NCBI GenBank assembly: GCA_964633115.1 | Contig: CAZWEO010000050.1 | Span: forward strand, 1-34,440 | Direction of reading: 5' to 3' | Source: B30-G6 sp964633115 | GTDB taxonomy: Bacteria; Desulfobacterota; Desulfobacteria; Desulfobacterales; B30-G6 | DNA: 34,440 bases | Shown here: piece after piece, positions 24,623-33,476 of the stretch | How the letters are laid out: every line of letters starts with the position of its first letter | How positions within the stretch are numbered: position 1 is the first letter of the stretch | The notes under the pieces: model-generated | What the model was told of the DNA's origin: nothing | Seen by the model: only the letters and a program-made list of their open reading frames with translations | Database searches by the model: none | Made by a program: the position numbers and the translations under genes

Positions 24623-25090
24623 TCACTCGCTCAGCGAGACCAGCTCGGCTTGGGTGACCGCCACTAACGTTTGCGGCGTCAGGCGCATCATGGTATCGAT
24701 GTCCCCGCCACCGCCGTAAATTACATCCATTGTCGCCACCGCGGTATCCACAAGTGTGCGCAGGGTATGCTTATGGCCGAAGGGCGGCATGCTGCCGACC
24801 ACATAACCGGTCAGGGAAAAGGCAATATCCGGGCTGGCGAATTTGACTTTTTTACGCCCGATACCAAGATAGGCCGCCAACCGTTTACGGTCCACTCGCG
24901 CCAAGCCATTATTAATCACCAGGATTGGTTCCTTGTTCACATGGAAAACCAGGGATTTGATGATCTGATCCGTTGAGACCGATAGGGCTTTTGCCGCGTC
25001 GCCGACGGTAAGGGTATGTTTGCCCAGGGGAATGATCCGGGCATCAATCTGATGGTCTTCGATGAATTGCTGCAGGTCGGTTTTGTCCAT
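24623..25090 (-). CDS. YbaK/EbsC-family aminoacyl-tRNA deacylase
   Basis: A 155-residue single-domain protein of the YbaK/ProX trans-editing family, which removes wrong amino acids from tRNAs (often Cys- or Ala-tRNA(Pro)). Visible hallmarks are SVSTDQIIKSLVFHV with the conserved Lys near 45, LVINNGLARVDRKRLAAYLG, and GYVVGSMPPFGHK, the active-site Gly-x-x-Pro-Pro-x-Gly segment. The C-terminal part GGGGDIDTMMRLTP is also typical. Length is normal for the free-standing form. It is transcribed alone, with the MBL gene converging from the left and the sugar-kinase gene some 80 nt to the right. Confidence 0.92.
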   Translation of the reverse strand: MDKTDLQQFIEDHQIDARIIPLGKHTLTVGDAAKALSVSTDQIIKSLVFHVNKEPILVINNGLARVDRKRLAAYLGIGRKKVKFASPDIAFSLTGYVVGSMPPFGHKHTLRTLVDTAVATMDVIYGGGGDIDTMMRLTPQTLVAVTQAELVSLSE

Positions 25091-25172
25091 ATTCGGATTT
25101 CGAAATTAATAACCCCGCAAAATATAAACTCTTATAAGCAAAAATGGTGCTGGGTTCTGCGGATAGAGGTAT

Positions 25173-26072
25173 TTACTTGCCAATCCAGGCGGCACCATAG
25201 ACGCCCGCTGAATCACCGAGTTTGTTTTTTAGTATCGGTGTCTGAACGGATTCATGAAAGGCGTACCGTCGGACACGCTCGCGTCCCGACTCATATAGCT
25301 CATCAATGTTTGACAGTCCACCCCCGATTACAATTGCATCGGGATCAATTATGGAAATCAGCCCACCGACAGCTCTGCCAAAGTCATCGATAAATTGATT
25401 GAATACGGTGGTGCTTTTAGCGTCTCCCTTGCGGTAACGCTGCACGATTTCCTCGAAGGGCACCTTTTTACCAAATTTTTCGAAATAATGTCTGGATGCC
25501 CCTGTTCCACTGATTTTGGTTTCGATGCAACCGCTATTCCCACACCAACACGGGTATCCACTCGGATCAATACTAAAATGGCCCCATTCGCCCGCAATGA
25601 GGTGCCTGCCCTGGTATATGCGCCCATTGATGGAGATTCCGCCGCCACATCCCGATCCCAATATCATTCCAAATACAAGCTCATATCCCATACCAGCGCC
25701 CTGTATAGATTCGGCTAAAACAAAACAGTTGGCATCATTTTCAATTCCAATTGGACGTTTTAGAAGTTTCTCCAGGTCTTTTTGGAAAGGACGTCCCGAA
25801 AGGGAAGTGGTGTTGGCGTTTTGAATAACCTGTTTTTGCGGATTGATGGTGCCTGGGATGCCAATTCCGATGGTAGTTTCATCGGATTGGGGAATTTGCT
25901 TACAGGTGTCCAGTATTAAGTCTGACACAGCGTGACAAATATCCGTATATTCGCTTGGACCACCCCGCGGTGTTGGGATTCTTTTTTTATGGACAACCTG
26001 CTTTTGGGGATCCACCAAAATAATCTCTATTTTGGTGCCACCCATGTCGACGCCGATTTTATAAGTTTTCAT
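25173..26072 (-). CDS. ROK-family sugar kinase (glucokinase-like)
   Basis: A 299-residue ROK kinase. The phosphate-binding motif KIGVDMGGTKIEIILVD is at the N-terminus, the catalytic Asp in PIGIENDANCFVLAE, then GMILGSGCGGGISINGRIYQG. The ROK zinc-type motif follows: GEWGHFSIDPSGYPCWCGNSGCIE (CxCGxxGCxE; the usual His is present in GHFS). No helix-turn-helix, so it is an enzyme rather than a repressor. ATG at 26072 is used because the ORF extension upstream has no motif; it overlaps the upstream ATPase gene by 14 nt. Last gene of the sugar uptake operon, probably phosphorylating the imported hexose to enter glycolysis. Confidence 0.94.
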   Translation of the reverse strand: MKTYKIGVDMGGTKIEIILVDPQKQVVHKKRIPTPRGGPSEYTDICHAVSDLILDTCKQIPQSDETTIGIGIPGTINPQKQVIQNANTTSLSGRPFQKDLEKLLKRPIGIENDANCFVLAESIQGAGMGYELVFGMILGSGCGGGISINGRIYQGRHLIAGEWGHFSIDPSGYPCWCGNSGCIETKISGTGASRHYFEKFGKKVPFEEIVQRYRKGDAKSTTVFNQFIDDFGRAVGGLISIIDPDAIVIGGGLSNIDELYESGRERVRRYAFHESVQTPILKNKLGDSAGVYGAAWIGK

Positions 26073-27189
26073 CAAAATTGATTCTGGCTTCGCTGTCCGG
26101 ATCAAAAAACAGGGCTTTGGACATGTCAATCATCATCTGCATGGTTTCACCAGGACGGCACTGGGCATCCGGATGGACTCTGCACGTAACTTCCTTGCCA
26201 TTAATATCAACAAAGACAAGCGTGTCGGGTCCGGTGGGCTCGATTACTTTGACGATGCATTCAATGGATTGAAAATGACCATTGGTTTCATGACGAGCCA
26301 GTGTGTCGGTTATTTGTTCAGGTCGAATGCCCAGGATGATATCCTTGTCAAACCAGTCATCAAGTTCCAAACCGGGTTGATTGAGGCGCACGTTTTGCGA
26401 TTGATTGACACCAGTTTTTAAAACCAGACTGGGCCCCCCATCGGAACGAAGTAAACGCGTAGGGATAAAGTTCATGGCTGGAGATCCGATAAAGCCGGCC
26501 ACAAATAGATTGGTCGGGTTTTCGTACACCTGCTTGGGTGTATCAAATTGATGTAATATACCATCTTTCATAATGGCAATTTTATCTGCCAGTGTCATGG
26601 CCTCGATTTGATCATGGGTTACATAAACGATGGTGGTTTTGATGCGATGATGAAGTAGTTTGATTTCGGTACGCATCTCCACGCGCAACTTGGCATCCAA
26701 ATTACTGAGTGGCTCGTCGAAAAGAAATACGGACGGACTGCGGGCCAGGGCTCTCCCCATCGCCACCCGCTGCCGCTGACCCCCTGACAGTTGTGAGGGT
26801 TTGCGGTCGAGAAGTCCTTCTATCTGCAGCATACTAGCAACCTTTTGCACCGTTTTCTCAATCTCGGCCTTTGGTACTTTACGGGTTTCCAACCCGAAGG
26901 AGATGTTTTTCCTGACTTTCATGTTCGGATAAAGGGCATAGGACTGAAAAACCATGGCGATGTCGCGGTCTTTGGGGCTCACCCTATTCACCAGGTTTTC
27001 CCCGATGTAGATATCCCCGGAAGTGATTTTTTCGAGGCCTGCGATGAGGTTCAGCAAGGTGGACTTACCACACCCCGAGGGGCCTACAAGAACCAAAAAC
27101 TCCCCAGGCTTCACATCGATCGAAATTCCTTTTAGGACTTCCGTGGACCCAAATGATTTTCTGATATTTTTTATTGATAAAGAGGCCAT
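26059..27189 (-). CDS. Sugar ABC transporter ATPase (UgpC/MalK/MsmX type)
   Basis: A 376-residue carbohydrate-importer ATPase with Walker A VGPSGCGKSTLLNLIAG, Q-loop MVFQSYALYPNMKVRKN, signature LSGGQRQRVAMGRALAR, Walker B FLFDEPLSNLDAKLR and H-loop VYVTHDQIEAMTLAD. The C-terminal part from about 235 is the TOBE/regulatory domain (FVAGFIGSPAMNF, LGIRPEQI), typical of MalK-like proteins that also serve as regulation or multi-transporter energisers. It follows the second permease gene by 58 nt and overlaps the kinase gene. It energises the transporter encoded by the three genes upstream. Confidence 0.96.
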   Translation of the reverse strand: MASLSIKNIRKSFGSTEVLKGISIDVKPGEFLVLVGPSGCGKSTLLNLIAGLEKITSGDIYIGENLVNRVSPKDRDIAMVFQSYALYPNMKVRKNISFGLETRKVPKAEIEKTVQKVASMLQIEGLLDRKPSQLSGGQRQRVAMGRALARSPSVFLFDEPLSNLDAKLRVEMRTEIKLLHHRIKTTIVYVTHDQIEAMTLADKIAIMKDGILHQFDTPKQVYENPTNLFVAGFIGSPAMNFIPTRLLRSDGGPSLVLKTGVNQSQNVRLNQPGLELDDWFDKDIILGIRPEQITDTLARHETNGHFQSIECIVKVIEPTGPDTLVFVDINGKEVTCRVHPDAQCRPGETMQMMIDMSKALFFDPDSEARINFDENL

Positions 27190-27247
27190 TAACTTTTTAT
27201 TCCATTAGCACCAAACCGTCGTTTTAAGCTGGTTTGCCAATATCGGT

Positions 27248-28135
27248 CTATCCCTTGACGGATCCGGCCGTCAGGCCGCGTAAGAAATACTTTCCGGCTA
27301 TAATATATACCAGCAGTGTTGGCATAGCAGCGATGATGGCTGCCGCCATGTCTACGTTATACTCTTTTACGCCAGTTGACGTGTTGACCAGATTGTTCAA
27401 TGCCACCGTGATGGGCTGATTGCCGCCCGCAGAAAAGACAACCCCAAACAGGAAATCATTCCAGATCTGGGTGGTTTGCCAGATGACGCAGACAACAAAT
27501 ATGGGCGTGGACACCGGCAGCAAAATTTTCCAGAATATCCTGAAAAATCCGGCGCCGTCGATTCTGGCCGCCTTGACGAGTTCATCGGGGATCGAGACGT
27601 AATAGTTTCTGAAAAACAGGGTCGTAAATGCCAGGCCGTATACTATATGGACAAGTATCAGGCCTGCAAGACTCTGAGACAGTCCGAGTTTTCCAAGGGT
27701 TTGCGCCATGGGGAGCAGTATGGCCTGAAAGGGAATGAAACAACCCAGCAGCAGAAAAGTGAAAAATACTTCGCTACCCCAAAACTTCCATTTGGAAAAT
27801 ACATATCCGTTTACGGCACCGATGATGGTGGATATGCTGACCGCCGGTACGGCTATTTTGACTGAATTCCAGAAATAGGTCTTGACACCGTTGCATTCCA
27901 CGGCGATACAGGCCGATCCCCATGCCGCTTTCCAGGCGTCCAGTGTGAATTCTGTGGGCCAAGAAATCAGGTTGCCGGTACGGATGTCGTCCATGGTTTT
28001 TAGAGACGTCAGGACCATCACAATAAGGGGAAGCAGGAAGTAGAAGGTCATCAAAATCAGCAGACCATATATAAATATTCTGCCGGCAATTACCCCCGGT
28101 GTATTGGGTGCGGCCTGAATCATCTGGTCATTCAT
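27248..28135 (-). CDS. Carbohydrate ABC transporter permease (MalG type)
   Basis: A 295-residue inner-membrane permease with six predicted helices; the first is FIYGLLILMTFYFLLPLIVMVLTSLK. The conserved EAA loop, which contacts the ATPase, is seen as ELVKAARIDGAGFFRIFWKILLPVSTP (residue group about 195-220; written across the conserved Ala-Ala and Gly). It starts 8 nt before the stop of the first permease gene with GAGGG as ribosome site. Size is as in the MalG/GtsC group. Confidence 0.95.
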   Translation of the reverse strand: MNDQMIQAAPNTPGVIAGRIFIYGLLILMTFYFLLPLIVMVLTSLKTMDDIRTGNLISWPTEFTLDAWKAAWGSACIAVECNGVKTYFWNSVKIAVPAVSISTIIGAVNGYVFSKWKFWGSEVFFTFLLLGCFIPFQAILLPMAQTLGKLGLSQSLAGLILVHIVYGLAFTTLFFRNYYVSIPDELVKAARIDGAGFFRIFWKILLPVSTPIFVVCVIWQTTQIWNDFLFGVVFSAGGNQPITVALNNLVNTSTGVKEYNVDMAAAIIAAMPTLLVYIIAGKYFLRGLTAGSVKG

Positions 28136-29045
28136 TGCGTTTTACCCTCAATTCCGAATATAGATACGGTATAATGATTGCCATTACGGCACCGAACATT
28201 ACCATGGCGCTTGCAGCCCCGAAGGCGAGCCTACTGCGGGTGAAGGCAAACGCATACATGAAAGTCGCCGGAAGGTCCGATGAATACCCGGGTCCCCCTC
28301 TTGTCAGCACCATGACAAGGTCAAAACTTTTGATGGCGATGTGCGACAGGATAATGACCGCGCTGAAAAACACGGGCCGCATGCTGGGGATGATAATCCG
28401 CCAGTAAATCCTCGGAAGGCTGGCGCCATCCACCTGGGCCGCCTTGATGATGGCATCATCGATACCCCGCAATCCAGCCAGAAAAAGCGCCATGACAAAA
28501 CCGGAAGACTGCCATACACCGGCGATGACCACCGTGTATATGGACATGTCGGCGTTTACCAGCCAGTCGAAGGAAAAATTTTCAAACCCAAGCTGCCGGA
28601 CCAGTCGTTCAAGCCCCAGAGAGGGGTTCAAAATCCATTTCCAGGCCGTACCAGTAACGATAAATGAAAGTGCCATAGGATAAAGATAAATTGTGCGAAT
28701 GGCGCCCTCAATACGGATCCGCTGGTCTAGCAGAATTGCGAGGAGAAGTCCGAGTACGATGCATATGGCAACAAAAAGAAAACCAAAAATAAGCAGATTT
28801 TTGCTGGCTACCCACCAGCGGTCGTTGGTGAACAGCTTCACGTACTGGTACAGACCGACAAATTCATATTTGGGTAGCAAGCGTGATTTTGTAAAGGAGA
28901 GCAGGGCCGTCCATAAAATAAAACCATATACAAATATTATTCCGGCTATAAATGTAGGGGCCAGAACGAGTTTCGGCAAAAAAGTTTCGAGATGGTCAAA
29001 CAGGCTTTTTTTACGGGCCGTGGGTGTATGTGTTAGCGACGTCAT
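28128..29045 (-). CDS. Carbohydrate ABC transporter permease (MalF type)
   Basis: A 305-residue permease with six predicted helices, the first in LVLAPTFIAGIIFVYGFILWTALL. The EAA loop segment is IDDAIIKAAQVDGASLPRIYW, close to that of its partner. The ATG at 29045 is preferred; a longer frame opens with TTG at 29093, but that would translate through a strong hairpin between this gene and the binding-protein gene. The ribosome site is weak in either case. Partner of the MalG-type permease. Confidence 0.93.
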   Translation of the reverse strand: MTSLTHTPTARKKSLFDHLETFLPKLVLAPTFIAGIIFVYGFILWTALLSFTKSRLLPKYEFVGLYQYVKLFTNDRWWVASKNLLIFGFLFVAICIVLGLLLAILLDQRIRIEGAIRTIYLYPMALSFIVTGTAWKWILNPSLGLERLVRQLGFENFSFDWLVNADMSIYTVVIAGVWQSSGFVMALFLAGLRGIDDAIIKAAQVDGASLPRIYWRIIIPSMRPVFFSAVIILSHIAIKSFDLVMVLTRGGPGYSSDLPATFMYAFAFTRSRLAFGAASAMVMFGAVMAIIIPYLYSELRVKRNE

Positions 29046-29077
29046 AGAATCGAAAGCGTTTCGAAGTTTAGGTTGAA

Positions 29078-29109
29078 ACAGCTTCCGCAACAAATGCTGC
29101 GGAAGCTGT
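29078..29109 (-). terminator. 12-bp hairpin between binding-protein and permease genes
   Basis: ACAGCTTCCGCA (29078-29089) and TGCGGAAGCTGT (29098-29109) are exactly complementary across an 8-nt loop, just downstream of the binding-protein stop. Such elements in sugar-transporter operons commonly stop part of the transcripts or protect the 3' end, so that the binding protein is made in excess of the permeases. No long T-run follows. Confidence 0.6.
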
Positions 29110-29131
29110 AACAGGGATTTTCTATTTTAGT

Positions 29132-30388
29132 TTAAATGGCATTTTTGACTTCAGCGGCAAGGTTCTTGGCAGCCTTTTGAGATGTCATGCTCGAATTGCA
29201 GAAGCTGGTTACTACGTCGAACATGGCGCCGCGAATTGCCGGAAAGACTGCCATCTCGTGTGCCATGCTCGGCAGGAGTGCGCCCGAAGCGGCAGTGGCT
29301 TCAAAGGTGTCAAATGAGTAAATGGCTGGGAAATCGAACGGGTTGCGGGACATACCCAGACGACAGGGGATGGAGCCTTTGTTTATATTGAAAACTTCCT
29401 GGAATTTGGGCTCCATGATAAGTCGGGCCATGGCCTTCTGGGCTTTTTTTGCCCCCTCGTCCTTGACATTGAACATAATGAAACTGTCGACATTGAAAAG
29501 ATAGCCGTTGCTGGTTTCGGGGACCGGCATGGCGATATAGTCCGTGCCAAATTTTTTTTCCGCAGCTTTAAATTCACCCTTGGCCCAGTCTCCCATGAAC
29601 TGCATTCCAGCCTTACCCTGGATGACCATGGATGTGGCAAGATTCCAATCCCGGCCGGGAGCATCTTTGTCGATATACTTGAGAACCATTCTCAGGGTAT
29701 CAAAGCATTTTACCATTGTTGCACTTCCCAAAGAATTGGGATCTGCTTCGATGAGTGCCTTTTTGTAAAAGTCAGCTCCCCCGACGCCAAGAACAATCGA
29801 CTCCCAAACGGTGGCCTCTTGCCAGTTTTGCCCACCCCAGCCCACGGGAATATATCCGGCCGCTTTTATCTTTTTGGCTGCTGCTTCGAATTCAACCCAG
29901 GTTGTTGGTATTTTTGCACCGGATTTTTTAAAGACTTCGGGATTGACCCACATCCAGTTGATCTTGTGAACGTTTACGGGAACAGCAACATAGTGACCCT
30001 TGTATTTCATGACATCGGCAACGACCTTGGGTAGAAGTTTGTCCCAGTTTGCCGCCATGGCCACGTCGTCTAAATTGGTTAATACGCCTTCGTCACCCCA
30101 TTGCTGAATCTGGGGGCCTTTCACCTGTGCCGCCGTGGGCGGGTTACCGGACACTGCCCTCGATTTTAAGACGGTCATGGCATTGGCGCCAGCCCCGCCA
30201 GCTACGGCCATATCTTTCCAGGCATGGCCTTCTTTTTCGAGAAGATCCTTCAGGACAGCAACAGATTTTGCCTCACCACCGGAGGTCCACCAGTGAAGGA
30301 CTTCAACCTCCCCGGCGAATGCGCCGGAGACAAGCATTCCTACAGCCAAACCAATGCACAACACGTATCGAATGAGCTTTGCATTCAT
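29132..30388 (-). CDS. Sugar ABC transporter substrate-binding protein (glucose/mannose type)
   Basis: A 418-residue periplasmic binding protein with a signal peptide (LIRYVLCIGLAVGMLVSGAFA, cleaved after residue 25). The mature start EVEVLHWWTSGGEAKSVAVL and the later AVSGNPPTAAQVKGPQIQQW strongly recall the glucose/mannose-binding protein of Pseudomonas (GtsA type); this is by memory of the family. AAGGAGGG lies 7 nt before the ATG, a strong ribosome site fitting high expression. First gene of the operon, divergent from the ROK repressor. Confidence 0.94.
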   Translation of the reverse strand: MNAKLIRYVLCIGLAVGMLVSGAFAGEVEVLHWWTSGGEAKSVAVLKDLLEKEGHAWKDMAVAGGAGANAMTVLKSRAVSGNPPTAAQVKGPQIQQWGDEGVLTNLDDVAMAANWDKLLPKVVADVMKYKGHYVAVPVNVHKINWMWVNPEVFKKSGAKIPTTWVEFEAAAKKIKAAGYIPVGWGGQNWQEATVWESIVLGVGGADFYKKALIEADPNSLGSATMVKCFDTLRMVLKYIDKDAPGRDWNLATSMVIQGKAGMQFMGDWAKGEFKAAEKKFGTDYIAMPVPETSNGYLFNVDSFIMFNVKDEGAKKAQKAMARLIMEPKFQEVFNINKGSIPCRLGMSRNPFDFPAIYSFDTFEATAASGALLPSMAHEMAVFPAIRGAMFDVVTSFCNSSMTSQKAAKNLAAEVKNAI

Positions 30389-30468
30389 GTGTTTCCCTCC
30401 TTCATTTTAGGGTTAATGGTTTACTGATTAAAAAAAATATATTATGTATTTTTACAGCGACACGGCAC

Positions 30469-30506
30469 TTGACAAACCGCTTTATTTTTTTATCTAATAA
30501 ATAAAG
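30469..30506 (+). promoter_or_regulatory. Candidate promoter and ROK operator in the divergent spacer
   Basis: TTGACA (30469-30474) and TATCTA (30491-30496), 16 bp apart, form a plausible promoter for the repressor gene. Overlapping the -10 region is an AT-rich inverted repeat, CTTTATTT (30480-30487) and AAATAAAG (30499-30506). Operators of Mlc/NagC-type ROK repressors have similar TTATTT-AAATAA arms, so this is a likely autoregulatory and operon-control site. The spacer 30389-30598 holds nothing else clear. Confidence 0.5.
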
Positions 30507-30598
30507 ATGGATAGGCAGGAATGGCCAACACAAGAATTACAGCGCTAGTTTTCTTATGTCAAGAAAAAATTTAATCAATAAACAAAATATGGGGTCCC

Positions 30599-31813
30599 AT
30601 GAAACCGGCCAATCGCGACACAATCCGGGCAATCAATCAGTTTAATGTTTTGAACACCATACGACGGGCCGGCTTGATCTCACGTGTGGAAATTGCAAGC
30701 ATAACAGGTCAAAGCCGCGCATCGGTCACCAACATTACCGCTAAACTGATTAAAGAGAAGCTGATCTATGAAAAGGAAACCCGCGACACCACCATGCGGG
30801 GTCGCCGTCGCGTTATGCTGGCGCTGAATCCGGAAGCAGCCTATGTGGTGGGTGTTAAGCTCTCTGCTTTCCGCATGAGTTGTGCCGTCACCGATATGCA
30901 AGCCGAGGTACGCAGTTCGGTGGTCATGCCGGTCAGGACCAGTAAACGACCGGCTAGTTTCGTGGCCAATATGATTGAGGAAGGTATTCGGCACTGCGTT
31001 AAGGATGCTCGTCTGGCTTTGGACCACATTTCTGGTATCGGGATCGGCGTGCCGGGATTTGTAGACCAGGTCAAGGGCACCTGTCACTGGTCGCCCCTAT
31101 ATGAAAAAGGCGATGTACCCTTAAGAGATCTGGTTGAGAAGCGCTTAAAGATCCCAACCTATATGGAAAATGATGCCAATACGGTAACCCTTTCGCATCA
31201 GTGGTTTGGAGACGGGAAAAGTGTTTCCAATTTTATAGTGGTAACGATTGAAGATGGAGTCGGCATGGGAATTGTCGTGAATGGACAGATGTATCGTGGG
31301 GCCATCGGCATCGGCGCTGAGTTCGGCCACATTGTTATCGATCCTGATGGGGCGCCATGCCGATGTGGCAAGCAAGGGTGCCTGGAAGCCTATGTGAGTG
31401 ACTTTTCAATTGTGGCTGCGGCTAAAAAGGCGGAGGAGAAGGGCTTGTGGATCCCGGCCACATCATCAGATCTAACAGTCGCTGATGTTATCAAGGCTGC
31501 CAATGCTGGCGTTCCGGCCCTGGTGGAAATATTTCACAAGGCTGGAAGGGTGTTGGGCAACGGCATTTCCAGTATCATTCAAATATTCAATCCGGACAGA
31601 ATTATTATTTCCGGTCAGGGGGTCAAAGCCGGCGACTTAATGTTTCGGCCCATGCGAGAAGCCATCGCAGAATTCACAAATCAACAGCAATTTGCGGCCA
31701 CAGAAATTATCATACATAAATGGAAGGATATTGACTGGGCCAGGGGTGCGGCCAGCTTAGTGCTGCAGGAACTTTACAAATCCCCCCATGAACGCATCAG
31801 AACCATGATTTAA
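30599..31813 (+). CDS. ROK-family transcriptional repressor (NagC/Mlc/XylR type)
   Basis: A 404-residue regulator. The N-terminal winged helix-turn-helix is at about 12-70 (NVLNTIRRAGLISRVEIAS, then QSRASVTNITAKLIKEKL). The ROK domain follows, with YMENDANTVTLSHQWFGDG, EDGVGMGIVVNGQMYRGAIG and the zinc motif GAEFGHIVIDPDGAPCRCGKQGCLEAY (Cys ligands CxCGxxGC). It is divergent from the sugar operon and most likely represses it, with release by the imported sugar or its phosphate. The ATG is preceded by ATGGGGTCCC, a modest ribosome site. Confidence 0.95.
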   Translation: MKPANRDTIRAINQFNVLNTIRRAGLISRVEIASITGQSRASVTNITAKLIKEKLIYEKETRDTTMRGRRRVMLALNPEAAYVVGVKLSAFRMSCAVTDMQAEVRSSVVMPVRTSKRPASFVANMIEEGIRHCVKDARLALDHISGIGIGVPGFVDQVKGTCHWSPLYEKGDVPLRDLVEKRLKIPTYMENDANTVTLSHQWFGDGKSVSNFIVVTIEDGVGMGIVVNGQMYRGAIGIGAEFGHIVIDPDGAPCRCGKQGCLEAYVSDFSIVAAAKKAEEKGLWIPATSSDLTVADVIKAANAGVPALVEIFHKAGRVLGNGISSIIQIFNPDRIIISGQGVKAGDLMFRPMREAIAEFTNQQQFAATEIIIHKWKDIDWARGAASLVLQELYKSPHERIRTMI

Positions 31814-31837
31814 AATTGAAAGGATGCAAAAATTTTC

Positions 31838-32929
31838 TTGAATCTTACTGTACCATCCAAATTTATTACCATCAGTTTTTTTGTATTTATATTTCTAAGT
31901 GCTTGCGTTGTGACACCACCTACATTTGAAGAGGAAGCCTGGCAGCAGGCGGTGGCTGACCAGAATGCCGAAATGCTCTACGCGCGCCATGTCAAAGATG
32001 GTACCTATTTCAACCCCTGGATGCCCATGCAATCGGATCGATTTGCGGCTTTCTTGAAATGGCAGTTTTCCAAAAACGCTTCCTATACCGATGAAGAAGA
32101 GACATATCTGCCCAAGGTTCAGCCTGATTTACTCAAACGGCTCGGGAATGAAAACGCTGAGAATAGCATCGCATGGATTGGACATGCGACATTTCTGATC
32201 AAAACCGCCGGTGCAACCTGGCTGACAGATCCCATGCTTTCCAAAAGAGCCGTATTGCCCAAACGCCTAACCCCACCGGCGCTGACCCTGGACGAACTCC
32301 ACGAATTGGGCCAGCCCCTATATGTGCTGATATCGCACAACCACTACGATCATTTGGATAAAGCCTCCCTAAAAGCGTTGCCAAATCATGCCCGCATTTT
32401 TGTGTCACCAGGGTTAATGGAGATTGTAAAATCATATTTTAAGGGTCAGGTTCAGGAAGTAGACTGGTGGGAGAATATCGAGTTGGGTGCCGGCATCAAA
32501 CTGGTTTCGTTACCGACCCAACATTGGTCGCGGCGCGTGGGCCAGGATGTTAATACCTCTCTCTGGTCCAGCTACCTGCTGCAAACGCCTGCTGGGACCA
32601 TCTACTATGGTGGTGATTCCGGTTATTTTGTGGGTTACCGCGAGTTTGGTCGTCGTTTTCCAGATATCGACTATGCCTTGATCCCTTTAACCGCCTACCA
32701 CCCGAGATGGTTCATGCACTATGCCCATATGAATGCGTCCGAGACCATTCAAGCATTTCAGGATTTGGGAGCCAGGTACTACATACCAACCCAGTGGGGC
32801 ACCTTTCGGTTGGGAGATAATCCACCCGGTTACCCGATTTTGGATTTGAAGCGAATTATTCGGCAACAAAATTTTGATCCTGCTCCCTTCCGTATCCTGG
32901 ATATCGGAGAAATCGAGGTAATGGAATAA
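31838..32929 (+). CDS. MBL-fold hydrolase, NAPE-PLD/UlaG-like lipoprotein
   Basis: A 363-residue protein with a lipoprotein signal ending in the lipobox LSAC (Cys 23) and a metallo-beta-lactamase domain. The metal motif is VLISHNHYDHLDKASL (HxHxDH); upstream AWIGHATFLIKTAGATWLTDP is the typical opening of NAPE-PLD-like and UlaG-like enzymes. TQHWSRR and YGGDSGY follow, and HYAHMNASETIQAF closes the site. Relatives cleave phosphodiester bonds of N-acyl-phosphatidylethanolamines or lactonise ascorbate-6-phosphate; a membrane-anchored enzyme acting on lipids fits better (inference). The start is TTG: no in-frame ATG or GTG precedes the signal, and AAGGA lies 14 nt upstream. Confidence 0.9.
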   Translation: MNLTVPSKFITISFFVFIFLSACVVTPPTFEEEAWQQAVADQNAEMLYARHVKDGTYFNPWMPMQSDRFAAFLKWQFSKNASYTDEEETYLPKVQPDLLKRLGNENAENSIAWIGHATFLIKTAGATWLTDPMLSKRAVLPKRLTPPALTLDELHELGQPLYVLISHNHYDHLDKASLKALPNHARIFVSPGLMEIVKSYFKGQVQEVDWWENIELGAGIKLVSLPTQHWSRRVGQDVNTSLWSSYLLQTPAGTIYYGGDSGYFVGYREFGRRFPDIDYALIPLTAYHPRWFMHYAHMNASETIQAFQDLGARYYIPTQWGTFRLGDNPPGYPILDLKRIIRQQNFDPAPFRILDIGEIEVME

Positions 32930-32971
32930 AAATCAAGGGTCCGAGCTTCCAGGATCCAATGATCCAAGGAA

Positions 32972-33166
32972 TCAATTTGAGATTTCTACGGTATACCTTC
33001 GGGAACTCTCGGTAATATACTGGTCAGGTCCGCCTTTTCGTCTGCGAATTACACGAATTTTTTCACGATGGACAGGTTTTTCGGGCGATTTGGGTGAGTC
33101 TTGATTGGCAGCCTTTAATAGCTGTCGTAATTGATTTTCGTAAAGTTGTTTTTTTGTCTCTTCCAT
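32972..33166 (-). CDS. Small basic hypothetical protein (64 aa)
   Basis: A 64-residue highly charged protein: an N-terminal helix (KKQLYENQLRQLLKAAN), a Pro/Lys-rich linker and the strand-like end REKIRVIRRRKGGPDQYITE and SSRRYTVEIS. No known domain recognised. Low-complexity character argues some caution, but the frame covers the gap fully and the spacer on each side is free. Ribosome site is weak. Confidence 0.55.
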   Translation of the reverse strand: MEETKKQLYENQLRQLLKAANQDSPKSPEKPVHREKIRVIRRRKGGPDQYITESSRRYTVEISN

Positions 33167-33312
33167 TGGGTTTCTTTTTTATCGGTTGTGACTGTTGGGG
33201 CCAGTCGTAGGCCCATGGCCTGATTCTTCTTCCCTGGTCTTATTTAATCCCCAGGATCCATTATGTCTTTTTGGCTTTAAAGAGAAATGATTATATCGTT
33301 GATATGATCACA

Positions 33313-33364
33313 GGCTTGACATGCTGACCGTTATAATATAGCAGGTCAGACGTTTTGGCAAGCC
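33313..33364. repeat. Imperfect inverted repeat upstream of the HAD gene
   Basis: GGCTTG (33313-33318) and CTGACC (33324-33329) pair with GGTCAG (33344-33349) and CAAGCC (33359-33364). The loop holds TATAAT. It may be an operator or a weak terminator in the spacer 33167-33476, which otherwise shows no gene; TTGACA here lies only 10 bp from TATAAT, too close for a normal promoter. Confidence 0.4.
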
Positions 33365-33476
33365 AAATTACCATAAAATCGGGCCAAAACCCTTTGTTTT
33401 TATAGTAAAAATCAATTATTTAATTCAATTGAATAAAAATATTCTAATGAATAAAAAAATTCATAGGTCTTATAAA

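Noticed and set aside
29046..29093. TTG start giving a longer MalF-type permease
   Set aside because: The extra codons pass through the intergenic hairpin and have no ribosome site; the ATG at 29045 gives a normal protein.
33317..33336. TTGACA and TATAAT as a promoter for the HAD gene
   Set aside because: The spacing is only 10 bp, far below the 16-18 bp needed for a sigma70 promoter.
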